Below, piece by piece: positions 7,934 through 18,414 of a stretch of 25,173 nucleotides of DNA. This DNA comes from Haplomitrium mnioides (taxonomy: Eukaryota; Marchantiophyta; Haplomitriopsida; Calobryales): the NCBI GenBank assembly GCA_049999725.1, contig JBNGIS010008423.1:1-25173 (forward strand), read 5' to 3'. How positions within the stretch are numbered: position 1 is the stretch's first letter; each line of letters opens with the position of its first letter. Under the pieces are notes generated by a model. It made no database searches. It was not told where the DNA came from and was given only the letters and a program-made list of their open reading frames with translations. The position numbers and the translations under genes were made by a program.

Positions 7934-10647
7934 TGTGAGCTAGTGATTTGGAGAATTAAGGAGGAATTCAATAGATCAGAGGTGTCATTGGCACAAATTC
8001 CCTCCTGTAAGTATTATGGTACCTCGGAAGTAGTGGATTGACTTCAATCAACACATAAGAGAGAATCACCTAGATCCGAGGAAGGGAGTGGAAAGGTGAA
8101 GGACGAGGAGGGAGGTCGACTGAAGATGGGCTTGCAAGGGGCTTCGGGGGTGAAACAGAGAGTTGTGTGTGCCCCTAAGGGGGGCAACCACTAAAATTTT
8201 AAGGAAGCAGAAGGGAGCCTATAAGTGTCATCGGAATGCAGGAATCAAGGCCTAACACAGAGGAAGAAATTTCACCAAAGGCGATTAGCCACGAGGAAGA
8301 TCAAAGGATCCGAGACGAGGGGCAGAGGTCGAAGGATGGCAGTGGGAGAAGAGGCCGCAAACAAGGAAAGGCCGCAGGGCAAACCTTCAAATGCCACACA
8401 CCATATGCGAAGATTGGGGAGAGAAAAGAAGGGTCATGGCCTTCGGGAGCAGCAACTAGGCCAGGAACCGGGGGACGCTTTGATCCCTCTAGTGTGAAAC
8501 AAGTCTACTGGGGTCTGTGATCCCTTCCTTCAGCGCTCGCAAAGTTCAGCAAAAATGTGGCGTCTTCGGAGGACTCTACAAAATTTAGCAGAAATGTGGT
8601 GTCTGCGGAGGACCCCGGAAGATTCAGCAGATTACGTGGCATCGTCAGGGAGTCCGCGGGTCTCTGCGAGGTTGAGGCGGGCTCAAGGAGTCCGCGAATC
8701 TTCACGGAGAGATAGTGGGCCTGAGGTGTCTGCGGGGCTTCAGCGGAAACGTGGCAAGCGCAGGAGGCCCACAGAGCTTAGTGGAAACATGGCTGAAGGG
8801 GAGAGTCCGCGGTCTCCTTGAAAACCCAAAGTCAGCGTGACAGTCAAGCTTCCATGTGGAAAACGACGTCGGACAGTGGCCTCTCAGATTAATTGGCGTC
8901 CTCCGAAAGCTCGGGGAGATTCAAGGGATATATGGCGGTGCAACGGAGTCCATTGGATTCCACGGAACTAGGTCAGCGCGTCGGTCCGCCTTTCCCTTGG
9001 AAAATGGTGTCAGACGGTGCAACTTCGCACTCAGAGAGGGTCCGTTGGATCCTTTGGGTTAGAGAGAAGTCAACCACAGAAACAAGTCAGCATGGCGGTC
9101 CACCTTCCCCTTTGAAAACGGTGTCGAACGGCGCTCCTACAGATTACGTGGCACTCAGGGAGGGTCCGTTGGATCCTTCGGGTCAGAGAGGAGTCAACCA
9201 TGGAACCAAGTCAGCACGGTGGTCCACTTTCCCCTTTGAAAACGGCGTCAGATGACGGGCATGGAAGAAAGTCAGCCTTGACATATGGCACTTCGAAGGA
9301 GTCCAAGAGATCATTGGGACTTCTTTATCCGTCGGATTCTTCAAATTAAGATCTACGGTCAACTACGGAGCAAGGTCAAGGCGCCGGTCCAACTTCCAGG
9401 TTGAATGCGGCATCAGATGGTGGCAACGGAGGAAAAGTCAACAACAGAACTTGGGTTCCGCTAGATTCTACGAACCCGGATCCGCAGGAATCTCTAGATG
9501 TGAATCTTGGAGATTCCATCGGACTTCTTTTCCATGGAATGCTTCGGAACCCATTTTCGTGTGTATCTTCGGATGCGAATCTGCGAGATTCATTCAGACT
9601 CTTTTTTCGTGGGATTCTTTGGAACTCTGTTCCGAGGGGTTCTTCGGACTTGGGTTCCGTGTGAATCTTCGGAATCTCAAAACGCGAGATTCCTCAGACT
9701 TACTTCCATATGACCGTTGTACTTAGCATCATTCAACGAACTAGCGGGATAGGTGTCACAACGTCCATATCCAAGCCTAACGGGAATAACGACCTCTTCG
9801 TAATGGGAATAACGACATTACGAATGGGAAGGATTTAGAGCAGCGGAAGCTTGGAAAGTATACATTGACGGGCTCCAAACTTGATCAGGTTGATGTGCAA
9901 GCAAGCTAGAAACGCATCAGCTATCTCGAGACAAGGAAAATGCAAACAAGGTAAGGCAAGAGTGGGATTCCAATGAGAAATCATGTGAAGCGAGTGAACT
10001 CGCGCTGGGGGCTAACAGGGGTGGAGGTGAACTAGAGGGGTGCTGAGATTCGCTGGGCATGGAGCTCTAGAGGCTTGGGCAATCTAGGTGAACTCATCCC
10101 TATGGGTGGACTAGGAGTGGAGGTGGATCGATACATGGAATTTGAAAGGGATCCATTCTGTCGAGAATTTAGGAGAGGTTGCCAAGTGGGATCTTGGGGT
10201 CGTCTCTGCATTCTTTGTGCAGGAACATCAACTCAGAGTGCTCGGAGTGCACTCTGGTGTTATCTTTCAAGTGGAGTTGTGAAGAAGGTGGTTGCGTTAG
10301 TGCCTGCGCATTGCGGAGAAGAGGTGTTTGAGGCTCAGGGGTGGAGTGAGCTACCTATAGTTGAGAGGACTGTCTTCTAGAGGTGGAAGTGAAAGAAATC
10401 CTCTTCCAAACCTGAGGAAGTAAATCCAAGGCTTCTAGGGATGGAAGTTGAAAACTATCTAGAAGAAGGGTTTGTGTGTTGGAGCTGAGGTGAAGGATTA
10501 AGGAGGTAACTTGCTCCAAAAAGGAGGAATCTGCTAGGAAGACCAGTTCTAGTGATCCTACAAGGCCTTTGTTTTGGTGCAGTGCAGTGTTTGAGTGTGT
10601 TGTATTTGTATATTGTTGTATTAGTTAGATTTGCATTCTGAATATAT

Positions 10648-10654
10648 TATATAA
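10648..10654 (+). promoter_or_regulatory. TATA box of element 2, 5' LTR
   Basis: TATATAAGAGACAG is followed by GTTAGACTAGG and, about 55 bases on, by the conserved CCCTGAGAGGGGGAGTCC leader. The same arrangement occurs at 19686 in the 3' LTR. This is the likely promoter for the gag-pol RNA, which places U3/R near 10680. Confidence 0.65.
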
Positions 10655-10707
10655 GAGACAGTTAGACTAGGATTAATCAGGTACCAGTTGTTCATACCCG
10701 GGGACAA

Positions 10708-10727
10708 CCCTGAGAGGGGGAGTCCAG
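10708..10727 (+). other. Conserved leader hairpin motif in R/U5
   Basis: ACCCTGAGAGGGGGAGTCC is kept in the 5' LTR here, at about 19747 in the 3' LTR (one change), and in element 1 at about 5394, with a weaker copy near 5250. CCCT-GAG-AGGG can pair. Its position after the TATA box suggests it is transcribed; its role is unknown. Confidence 0.4.
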
Positions 10728-11087
10728 TCCCTTGTTATTGTCCATTGGCATAGGGTCCAATATATTTCTGCCTCTGAAGTATGCACAAGGTGGAAGGGTC
10801 TAGATTTGGGACCTCTGAAGTACATTGAGAGATTTGCACAAGGAATACTAGTGTGGTGTGAATGTGGACTTGGGTGTTGTGAGTGGATGATTAGATTGTA
10901 TGCTGATGAGAATGAGGAGGTGAGTAAAGGGCTTGTAAGGTAAGAGAGATTCCTTAAAGCCTCAAAGTGATAACTGGATAGGGGCCATCTCAAAAAAGAA
11001 CCTTAAGACACTATATCTGTCCTCCCTTGTCTTCGAAGTGGCACCTGAGAAGGTTAAGGCTTAAAGGAGGGGAGTGAGATGAATTTT

Positions 11088-11104
11088 TGGCGCTAGAAGG
11101 ATGG
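11088..11104 (+). other. Primer-binding site of element 2
   Basis: TGGCGCTAGAAGGATGG lies eight bases after the LTR end, preceded by TGAATTTT. It is the expected place for tRNA priming of minus-strand synthesis, and the 3' end TGG would pair with tRNA CCA. It is not the common initiator-Met site (TGGTATCAGAGC) nor the Asp type seen at 24994. I cannot name the tRNA. Confidence 0.7.
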
Positions 11105-11285
11105 CCAAGGGTTTGAAGAAACCTGAGACCAACCCGAGGCCAAGATATCACTTTGTGCACTAGAGACCCAAAGTTAAATTGTGAAGGAGAGTTCCGAGAA
11201 ATAGAGCAACTAGGTGTGAGTCTGTTGAGGAAGAGTGGCAAAAGGCAGAGACTTCTGGGTGGAAGTGGCTGTGGCTAGTGCTGGG

Positions 11286-12591
11286 ATGGCCAATCCGGTA
11301 CCCCCTTTTGGGCTTTGAGGCAGATTCAAATACAAATCCTTCAAGGGACGTATGAAGGATGACCATGATGCATGGTTGGATGACTTGGAGAACACCATGG
11401 TAGCTAATGGAGAAAGCCATGTCAAAATCGGGATTCTGCCAGTGGTCTTGAAAGGAGAAGCTCAGCTATGGTACAAGGACTTGCCTAACAATGTCAAGAG
11501 GGACTAGCATGCATTCAAGGTAGCCTTCATTGCAAAATTCAGAGGGATCGAGGAGGAGACAGAGGCGCAGATCAAAATGGGTTAGCTAAGGATGAAGAAG
11601 AAAGAGTCTATGAGGAAATTCTTCCACCGATTCAAGAAGGTGGCACGGAAGCTGAACCCGCCATCCACAGACAAGATGCTCACGGCGTGGTTCCTAATAG
11701 CTCTACACAGGGGAATTGGGATCTGGGTGAGACAAACAGATCCGCAAACTCTTGAAGAAGCAGTCAATGCAGCCCGATCCCATGTCAAGGCTGCAATTAT
11801 GAGCTCCCTCAGGAAGGCAAGGGCCAAGTACAAGTCCGATGACTCTTTGGACATCTTGGATAGTGGAGAGGAAATGGATGAGAGTTCCGAGTCTTCTTTG
11901 GAAAGCGAGAATGAATATGGCAGCAATAGCTCAGAGGAGGACCAATCATCCCGAAAGAAGAAGACAAAGGATTTGACAAAGAAGAACCAGGCCAAGGAGA
12001 AGGAAGTGAATCATCACAAGGGGGCCAGCAAAGGAAAGTACAGGAGGACTGAACCCGAACCTGAGGCGAGCAGAAAGCAAGGGGGGAGGGATCGAATTGA
12101 AGAGCTGAGCGCCAAGATGGAGGTGATGAACATCCTCTTGGCAGCGATCAAATCGGAAGGCAGGTCCCTGCTCACCAAAAGAGTCGGAGTGTGGTGTGTG
12201 AGGTGTAAACAACATGGCCAATGGCCCTAGGAGTGAACGGCAGAAAATAGCGCTGTGCACTACGTGAGGGAGGAAGCACCGAAGTTTGTGAGAAAAGAAG
12301 TAGAGTTTGTGATGGAAGAGGCCCGAGAGACAGTTTATCAGATCAGTGGGGGGCCTCGCACCATGCTAAGCACGCCAACGAGGGGAAGCGGAGGGCCAGG
12401 GAATCAGTGGGCTGCTAGTCAGCCACCCCGAACAACAATTATGGTATGCTGGAATTGTGGCCAGCCCGGCCACATTTCCTCTAACTGTCCGGAGCCGCGG
12501 AAGAGTGGTTATGGCCAACCACCTGCTTTATGCTTCTAGTACAAGAAGGAGGGGCATGTGGCAGTCAATTGCTCGCTTACATGAAGGCCCG
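11286..12591 (+). pseudogene. gag of element 2 (nucleocapsid polyprotein, broken)
   Basis: Gag forms the particle and binds the element RNA. ATG 11286 is chosen because element 1 has the same start context (GGGATGGCCAA). The frame carries stops at 11316 (TGA), 11505 (TAG, in a gag motif ending HAF-KVAFIAKF), 11583 (TAG), 12228 (TAG), 12234 (TGA), 12537 (TAG) and 12582 (TGA). The 11592-12230 stretch (212 codons) holds the conserved FFHRFKKVARKLN region and an acidic Ser/Glu tract followed by a Lys-rich tract. Three CCHC zinc knuckles follow. The first (12195-12236) has Gln at the His position and a stop at the fourth Cys. The second (12447-12488, CWNCGQPGHISSNC) is intact. The third (12531-12572) has a stop and Tyr for the second Cys. 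Frame is lost at about 12582. Confidence 0.85.
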
Positions 12592-13956
12592 ATGCACCCC
12601 TTGGACCAGGCACAAAATCCTCCTCCCCCCGCTATTGTCAACCACATAGCTTTGGAAACGGAGGAGGAAGCAGAATTGCCAAGGTGGGAGACACCCGCTC
12701 CCGAAGATTGTTTTCGAGTGGTGACCAGAGCCGGGGTGAAGGCCAAAAAGAGGAGCCAAAAGAAAATTGAGTGGAAAGCCAAGAAAGGGGCAGCTCAAGC
12801 AGCATCGTCTTGAAGTGACTCGGATTATCAGAGGGATAATCCGAAGTGGTTCTATCCAAAGCAATAGAACCACGTAAGGAAGCAATTAGAGGCTCTAGAG
12901 GCCTTGGAGGAGGAGACCCTCAAGGAGGTCCGCAAGCAACAGGGCATGATTGAGGAGGTAGGGGCAAAGATCGCAGCCTCAAGAGATGGAACCAAACCTG
13001 TCCCATACAACATTCAGGCGGATGTGAGGGATTGTCTCGTTACGGCCATAGTGGGCCAACTCATCAAGGATAGTATGTTATATCGAAGGCAGCTCCGGGA
13101 ATTATTGATAGGAGCCAAGAGGAGAAGAAGGCTGCCCCAAGTCGAAGCTCCAACGGATCAAGATCTAGTGTGTGAGGACAAGGGAGCCTCAGAGATCGAC
13201 ATACAGATCGCAGGGTGCACACTATCATTGGTGCCCATAGATGGAGGGGCAAGGGTAAACATAATGGTGGAAGAGACCGCTCACAAGCTGGGATTCACGG
13301 AATTCCAACATACAACCCGAATTATGAGGCTGGAAAATGGATCACGAGTGAAGCCATTAGGCTCCTTCCTCCAAGTACCAACTTTCATCGGAGGAAAAGA
13401 GTTCAAGATGAACTACTTGGTCATACGGCCAGCTCGAGCATCTCCATACCTTGTGTTAATCGGAAGGCTGTGGTTGTATGGGGCCCGAGTCATGCACAAT
13501 TGGAGGAATTCCACATTGGTGTTCGGCCCCGAAAAGACGGTAGTGCATTACGGACCTGTTCCTCACCTAGAGGAAACGCAATCCGAGGAGGAGTATGACA
13601 GTGAGTGGTCCGAGGAAGAGGAAGAGTCGGAATATCACTACTGGGTGCAGATGGTGAGTGAAGCTACAGAGGAGGATCTGTCGGAAGAGGGTGTGGTACC
13701 TCTGAACCAAATTGAATTATCTGAGTACACCGGAATAGAGCGCCATCGGAGGGAATCTATGAAAGATCTAGCAAGAGATGAGGACACCAGGGCCAGAGGG
13801 GAGGAGGGGTCAGAATTGTCTCATCAGATGCAGAGAGCGGACACAGGAAGGTCTGAAGAAACTCCCCGGGTGGAGGGAGGATTGCAATTGGCAACCTTGA
13901 TGTCGGAGGGAGACACACAAGGGAGGAATGAGATGGGGACAGTGCGGGAAGCCTAG
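12585..13956 (+). pseudogene. gag-pol linker and aspartic protease of element 2
   Basis: The reading frame shifts by one from gag, then runs on with stops at 12811 (TGA), 12865 (TAG) and 13954 (TAG). The longest open part is 12868-13953. It contains a Lys/Arg patch (GAKRRRRLP) and then an aspartic protease core, VPIDGGARVNIM, with the catalytic Asp at 13240-13242. DGGA replaces the usual D(S/T)GA; related plant Ty3/gypsy elements also vary here. The expected second hydrophobic-Gly motif appears as YLVLIGRLWL. After it comes a highly acidic tail (EEEYDSEWSEEEEESEY) that leads to RT. The protease would cut the polyprotein. This is the least damaged domain of the element. Confidence 0.8.
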
Positions 13957-14834
13957 CACAAGCAATTGGTGGTCTGAGAAGGACATACATTCCACATAGG
14001 CTCCCAATTGCCCAAAGAATCGGAGTGAGCCCTCACCAATCTCCTTCACAACTTCAGTGACGCCTTTGCCTGGAGTCTTGTGGATTTAAAGGGGGTCTTG
14101 AGGGAATTGGGGGAGCAGTGGATTGACTTGGAACCAACAGCAATCCTGGTGAGACAACAACAATATAGAATGACCTCCAATTCTCCCTACTGGTGAAATT
14201 GACAAGTTGTTGGAGGCGGACTTCATCTACCCAGTGCTGAACAGCGAATGGGTGTCCCCTTGGTAGTGGTGCCCAAGAAAGTGGGGCAAGATGCTGAGAG
14301 GAAAATCCGAGTGTACTAGGATTTTCGGAAGCTTAATAAGGCCACAAAGGAGGACCACTATATGTTGCCTTTCACATATGGGATGCTAGATTTGGTGGCA
14401 GAGCAAGAAGTTTATAGCTTCCTCGACGGGTACTCCGGGTACAATCAAATTTGGATCCAAGAGGAGGATCAGCTCAAAACGACATTCACCACAAAATGGG
14501 GGGTGTTTGCCTTCAGGAGAATGCCCTTCGGTTTGTGCAATGCACCAGGTACGTTTCAACGGATGATGATGAACATCTTCCATGACTACCTCAGGAAATT
14601 CTTGGAAGTGTTCATCGATGACTTTGTGGTGTATGGTAAGCTGGAGAATCATGAGCGGGATGTGAGGCTCACCCTCCAATGGTGCAGAGAGATGGGTTGA
14701 GACTACACCTGAGCAAATGTTTTTTCCGAGTGAAGGAGGGGATACTCCTCGGATACCGGATTTCCAGTAGGGGCATCAAAGTGGATCAAGAGAAGACAAG
14801 CCAATTGGATGAATGTCACATTTCCCACCAGCTT
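13957..14834 (+). pseudogene. Reverse transcriptase domain of element 2
   Basis: The RT copies the element RNA into DNA. The N-terminal part (LLHNFSDAFAWS) starts at about 14041 after stops at 13975 and 14026. Frames change at about 14190 (next frame, KLLEADFIYPV) and 14260 (a one-base loss in TCCCCTTGG restores the frame), with a stop TAG at 14317. The long open segment 14320-14697 has FLDGYSGYNQI with the first catalytic Asp (14425), RRMPFGLCNAPGTFQRMMM, and FIDD with both Asp residues (14617-14622). A frame change at about 14693 leads to LRLHLSKCFFRVKEGILLGY, the RT connection motif. All three catalytic Asp codons survive although the frame is broken. Confidence 0.88.
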
Positions 14835-15505
14835 AAAGGAGATGCAAGGATTCTTGGGGTGCGTAGGATACTACTAAAGATTCATCGACTAATTTGCCTC
14901 AGTAGCTCTGCCCCTCACCCAAATGACCAAGGGGGGTAGCACCTTTGAGGCCACCCCCAAAAGACTGGCAAGCTTCACAGAACTGAAGAAGAGATTGGCA
15001 AGCGCCCCTGTTTTAGTGCCTCCCAGTTGGGGGAGAGAACTCCATGTGATGATTGATATGTCCGGTTTCTGCATCAGAGCAGTGCTGAACCAGGTAGACG
15101 AAAAGGGGCGAGATCATCCAATTTATTCTGAACCAGGTAGACGAAAAGGGGCGAGATCATCCAATTTATTTTGCCAGCAGGCTACTGGCTCCCGCAGAGA
15201 AGAACTACTCGGCCACTGATCGGGAATCCCTAGGAATTATCTATGCCTTGAAGAAATTCAGGCATTACTTATTGCATTACAAGGTAATCTTCCATGCCGA
15301 TCACAATACACTCAAGTACATGGTGAACAAACTAGATGTCACCGGTCGAATTGCGAGGTGGGGGCTTCTCTTGCAGGAATTCAACTTTGAAGTCATGATC
15401 AAACCCAGGAGGAATCGCAGCAATGCCAACTTCTTCTCTAGGATTGCTGGACCTATCAATCAAGAGGAGGTGGGGGATGCATTTCCAGATGAGGACTTGT
15501 TCTAG
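14835..15505 (+). pseudogene. RNase H domain of element 2
   Basis: It continues from RT with MQGFLGCVGYY, a stop at the next codon, and PLTQMTKGGSTFE, then the RNase H part: ELHVMIDMSGF (first Asp), ATDRESLGIIYALKKFRHYL (Glu), and FHADHNTLKYM (Asp). The frame is moved by a perfect 43-base tandem duplication at 15085-15170; the second half runs in the shifted frame. A TAG at 15503 ends the stretch. The domain would remove template RNA during reverse transcription. Confidence 0.85.
15085..15170 (+). repeat. Perfect 43-bp tandem duplication in RNase H
   Basis: Bases 15085-15127 (starting CTGAACCAGGTAGACG) are repeated without change at 15128-15170. 43 is not a multiple of three, so the reading frame shifts by one. 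Deleting one unit in thought makes the frames on both sides agree, so this duplication arose in a once-intact coding sequence. The perfect identity suggests it is young relative to other damage, or an assembly artefact. Confidence 0.95.
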
Positions 15506-16829
15506 GTAAAAGCTAGAAGGGCCACAGACTATGCTAGTATCACTGAATTTCTCTGTTCCGCCCAAATTCCGAAGTACAGCAGCAGAGAGGAAGTTGTTGT
15601 GTTCTTCAGGAAGGTGAAACTATATCTCTTGATCAAAGGAGTATTGCACAAGACGGGGTATAATAGGATGATCAGACGCTGCCTAGAGCAAGATCAATCC
15701 ATAGTGGTAATACAAGCCCTGCATGGAGAGGAGGTGGGGGGACATTTTACAGCAGACATCAAAATCAGGAAAATTTTGAATGCAGAGTGTTGGTGGCCCA
15801 CTCTACACAAAGATGTGCACTTCTGGGTATAGCGGTGCGATGCCTGCTAGAGAATGGGGAGGCCAACAACTAACTAACATCATCTCTTGGTTCTCATCAT
15901 TCCCCTAACACCTTTCGAAAAGTGGGGGATTGATTTCATCAGCCCAATTGCACCCTCCACTCATAGGGGCAACAAATACATCTTGTTGGCCATGGATTAT
16001 ACAACAAAATGGGTGGAAGCCAGAGCCACTCGAAAAGGATGATGCCAAGACGGTGGCTGCCTTCCTCTATGAACAAATGTTTTGCATATTCGGGCCCCCA
16101 CTGAAGCTGGTAAGTGATCAAAGCAGCCACTTCATCAATCAAGTAATCTGAGACCTGACTACTCGCTACTTGGTCAAGCAATGCCGCACCACAACCTACC
16201 ATCCCAAAGCTAATGGTCTTACCAAAAGAGAAAACGGGATCATGGGTAAGATCCTCAGCAAGACGGTGGCAACCAACAAATCGGATTGGGATCTCAAGCT
16301 GCTCACCGCGACCCATGCCTACAATTTGGCATACAAGACCACAACGGGCCACTACCCCTATTTCTAGGTCTTTGGACAACATGCTCTGGTGCCAGTAGAA
16401 TATGAGGTGCCCACCAGGTGACTGCTAGAACAAGAGAGAATGGCAGAGGATCAGAGTAGGAGGGAGAGACTCTATCAACTGGAGAGCCTGGAGGAAACCA
16501 AAGAGCTAGCCCAAGGAAGATTGGAGCATCAACAATAGTTGAGGAAGAGACAACACGATAAGGGGCTGAAACTAACCAACGTATGGGAGGGAAACTTGGT
16601 GCTGCTGTATGACAGTAAGTTTGTCAAATTTCTTGGGAAATTGCACATCAGATGGATGGGTCCCTTTGTGTTGAAGAAGCTACATCAAAATGGGTCAGCG
16701 GAATTGGAGACGTTGGAGGGCCACAAGTTTGCCAATCGAGTGCACTTCGACCATCTCAAAAGGTACGTAGACCAGGAGGAGGAAGGAGGGAGACCAAGTG
16801 TGATCCAATCGGCAATTCATGGTCAGTAG
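15506..16829 (+). pseudogene. Integrase of element 2 (broken, catalytic Glu replaced)
   Basis: Integrase joins the DNA copy to the host chromosome. The zinc-binding HHCC region is seen as LHGEEVGGHF, WWPTLHKD and RCDAC, with TAG at 15830 and 15848 and TAA at 15875. The core begins [13 protein letters not shown] (first Asp). A one-base frame change at about 16035 leads to LVSDQSSHFIN (second Asp). The third acidic residue should be Glu in the NGxxE motif, but the codon at 16224 is AAA (Lys), exactly 35 residues after the second Asp. Other stops are TGA 16149, TAG 16365, TGA 16419 and TAG 16536. The C-terminal part has WEGNLVLLYD, GPFVLKKL and HFDHLKRYV and ends at TAG 16827. Confidence 0.87.
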
Positions 16830-17037
16830 GGGTGAGTGTTTGTGCGAGTGCAGGCAGCTGTGTTGTGTGCGTGAGCTTGTAGGGTGTGAGTGTTGTGTGT
16901 GTGAGTATAGAGGGGGTGGGGGGTGTTTTGTGAGATTGCACTGCAGCAACTACGGAAATTAGTCAGTGACCACTACGGAGGAGGCAACCAGCGGATTAAG
17001 GAACAAGGAAGGGTGTTCACAAGGTCGCTTCACACTC
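16830..17037 (+). other. Non-coding 3' leader with GT/G-rich tract, element 2
   Basis: Between integrase and the polypurine tract there is a GTGT-rich stretch (about 16833-16935) with TGTGTGTGTGAG and AGAGGGGGTGGGGGGTG. It is probably untranslated sequence. The frames on either strand across it are composition effects. Confidence 0.5.
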
Positions 17038-17047
17038 GAAGGGGGAG
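17038..17047 (+). other. Polypurine tract of element 2
   Basis: GAAGGGGGAG lies three bases before the 3' LTR start TGTCAACAAA at 17051. This is the usual place for the primer of plus-strand DNA synthesis. Confidence 0.8.
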
Positions 17048-18406
17048 TTATGTCAACAAATGATTTAAAGCATTAAGGAGAAATTCAAGAGATCAGAGGT
17101 GGAGTTCGCACAAATTCCCTCTTGTAAGTGTTACGGTACCTCGAAAGCAGCGGATTCACTCCAATCAGAACATAAGAGAGGATCATCTGGATTCGAGGAA
17201 GGGAGTGGAGTGGTGAAGGACAAGGAGGGAGGTCGATTGAAGATAGGCTTGCAGGGGGCTTCGGGGGTGAAATAGGGAGCTATGTCCGCCCGCAAAGGGG
17301 GCACCACTAAAATTCTACGGAAGTAGAAGGGAGCTCGTAAGTGTCATCGGAATGCAGGAATCAAGGCCTAGCAGGAGGAAGGAATGTCACCAGAGGCGAT
17401 CAACCACGAGGAAGATCGAAGGATCCGAGATGCGGGGCGGAGGTCGAAGGATGGCAGTGGGAGAAGAGGCTGCAGACAAGGAAAGGCCCCAGGGCAAACC
17501 TTCAGATGCGACACACCATAGGCAAAGATCGGGGAGAGAAAGGAAGGGTCAGGGCCTTTGAGGGCAGCGACTAGGCCAGGGATCGGGGGACGCTTCGATC
17601 CCTCTGGTGTGAAACTAGTCTACTGGGGTCCGTGATCCCTTCCTTCAACGCCCATGAGGTTCAGCGGAAACGTGACATCTTCATAGGACCCCGCAAGATT
17701 CAGCAGAAACGTGGCGTCTGCGGAGGACCCCGGAAGATTCAGTGGATTACGTGGCATTGTCAGAGAGTCCACAGGTCTCTGCAGGGTTGAGGCGGGCTCA
17801 AGAAGTCTGCAAATCTTCACGGAGAGATGGTAGGCCTGAGGTGTCTATGGGGCTTCAACAGAAACGTGGCAGGCGCAGGAGGCCTGCAAAGCTTAGCGGA
17901 AACGTGGATGAAGGGGAGAGTCCGCGGTCTTCCTCAAAACCCGAAGTCAGCGCGACAGTCAAGCTTCTGTGTGGAAAAGGACGTCGGACGGCAGCCTCTT
18001 GGATTACGTGGCATCCTCGAAGAGCTCGGGGAGATTCAATGGACACATGGCGGCGTGACGGAGTCTATTGGATTCCACAAAACTAGGTCAACGCGTCGGT
18101 ATGCCTTCCCCTTGGAAAACAACGTTGGACGACAAAGCTTTGGATTACGAGACACTCAGGGAGGGTCCACTTGATCCTTTCGGTTAGAGAGGAGTCAACC
18201 ATGGAAACAAGTCAGCACAGCGGTCCGCCTTCCCCTTTGAAAACAGCGTCGGACGGCGCTCTTGCGGATTACATGGCACTTAGGGAGGGTCCATTGGATC
18301 CTTCAGGTCAGAGAGGAGTCAACCATGGAACCAAGTCAGCGCAGCGGTCCACCTTCTCCTTTGAAAATGGCATCGAACGGCGGGCACGGAAGAAAGTCAA
18401 CCTTGA

Positions 18407-18414
18407 CACGTGGC
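18407..18414 (+). promoter_or_regulatory. G-box / ABRE-like site in 3' LTR U3
   Basis: CACGTGGC is a perfect match to the plant G-box/ABRE core bound by bZIP factors (known motif). Other ACGTGG words occur in the same U3 at about 17709, 17748, 17865, 17902 and 18005. A regulatory role here is inference. Confidence 0.45.

Larger units (their letters stand above)
7934..11079 (+). repeat. 5' LTR of element 2
   Basis: This is 3146 bp, beginning TGTGAGCTAG and ending GGGGAGTGAGA, where the expected terminal CA has become GA. It parallels 17051-20116 along its whole length. U3 has a purine-rich start (7934-8530) and then repeated modules with GTGGC and GGTCAAC words (8530-9400). Next come GAATCT/AGATTC motifs (9460-9720) and the ATAACGAC and TATACATTGACGGG blocks (9770-9890). 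The TATA box is at 10648. The 87 bases at 10493-10579 are absent from the 3' LTR. Frames such as 8225-8497 and 10075-10380 lie in the LTR and are not considered genes. Confidence 0.9.

Noticed and set aside
8225-9726. Overlapping frames of 60-120 codons in the 5' LTR, with parallels at 17341-18993
   Set aside because: Frames are not conserved between the two LTRs, which differ by indels; the region is U3.
11582-11995. 137-codon frame on the - strand
   Set aside because: Shadow of gag, which has recognisable domains on the + strand.
16833-16935. G-quadruplex or telomere-like tract
   Set aside because: G runs are too uneven and there is no TTTAGGG repeat; it reads as a GT-rich untranslated tract before the polypurine tract.
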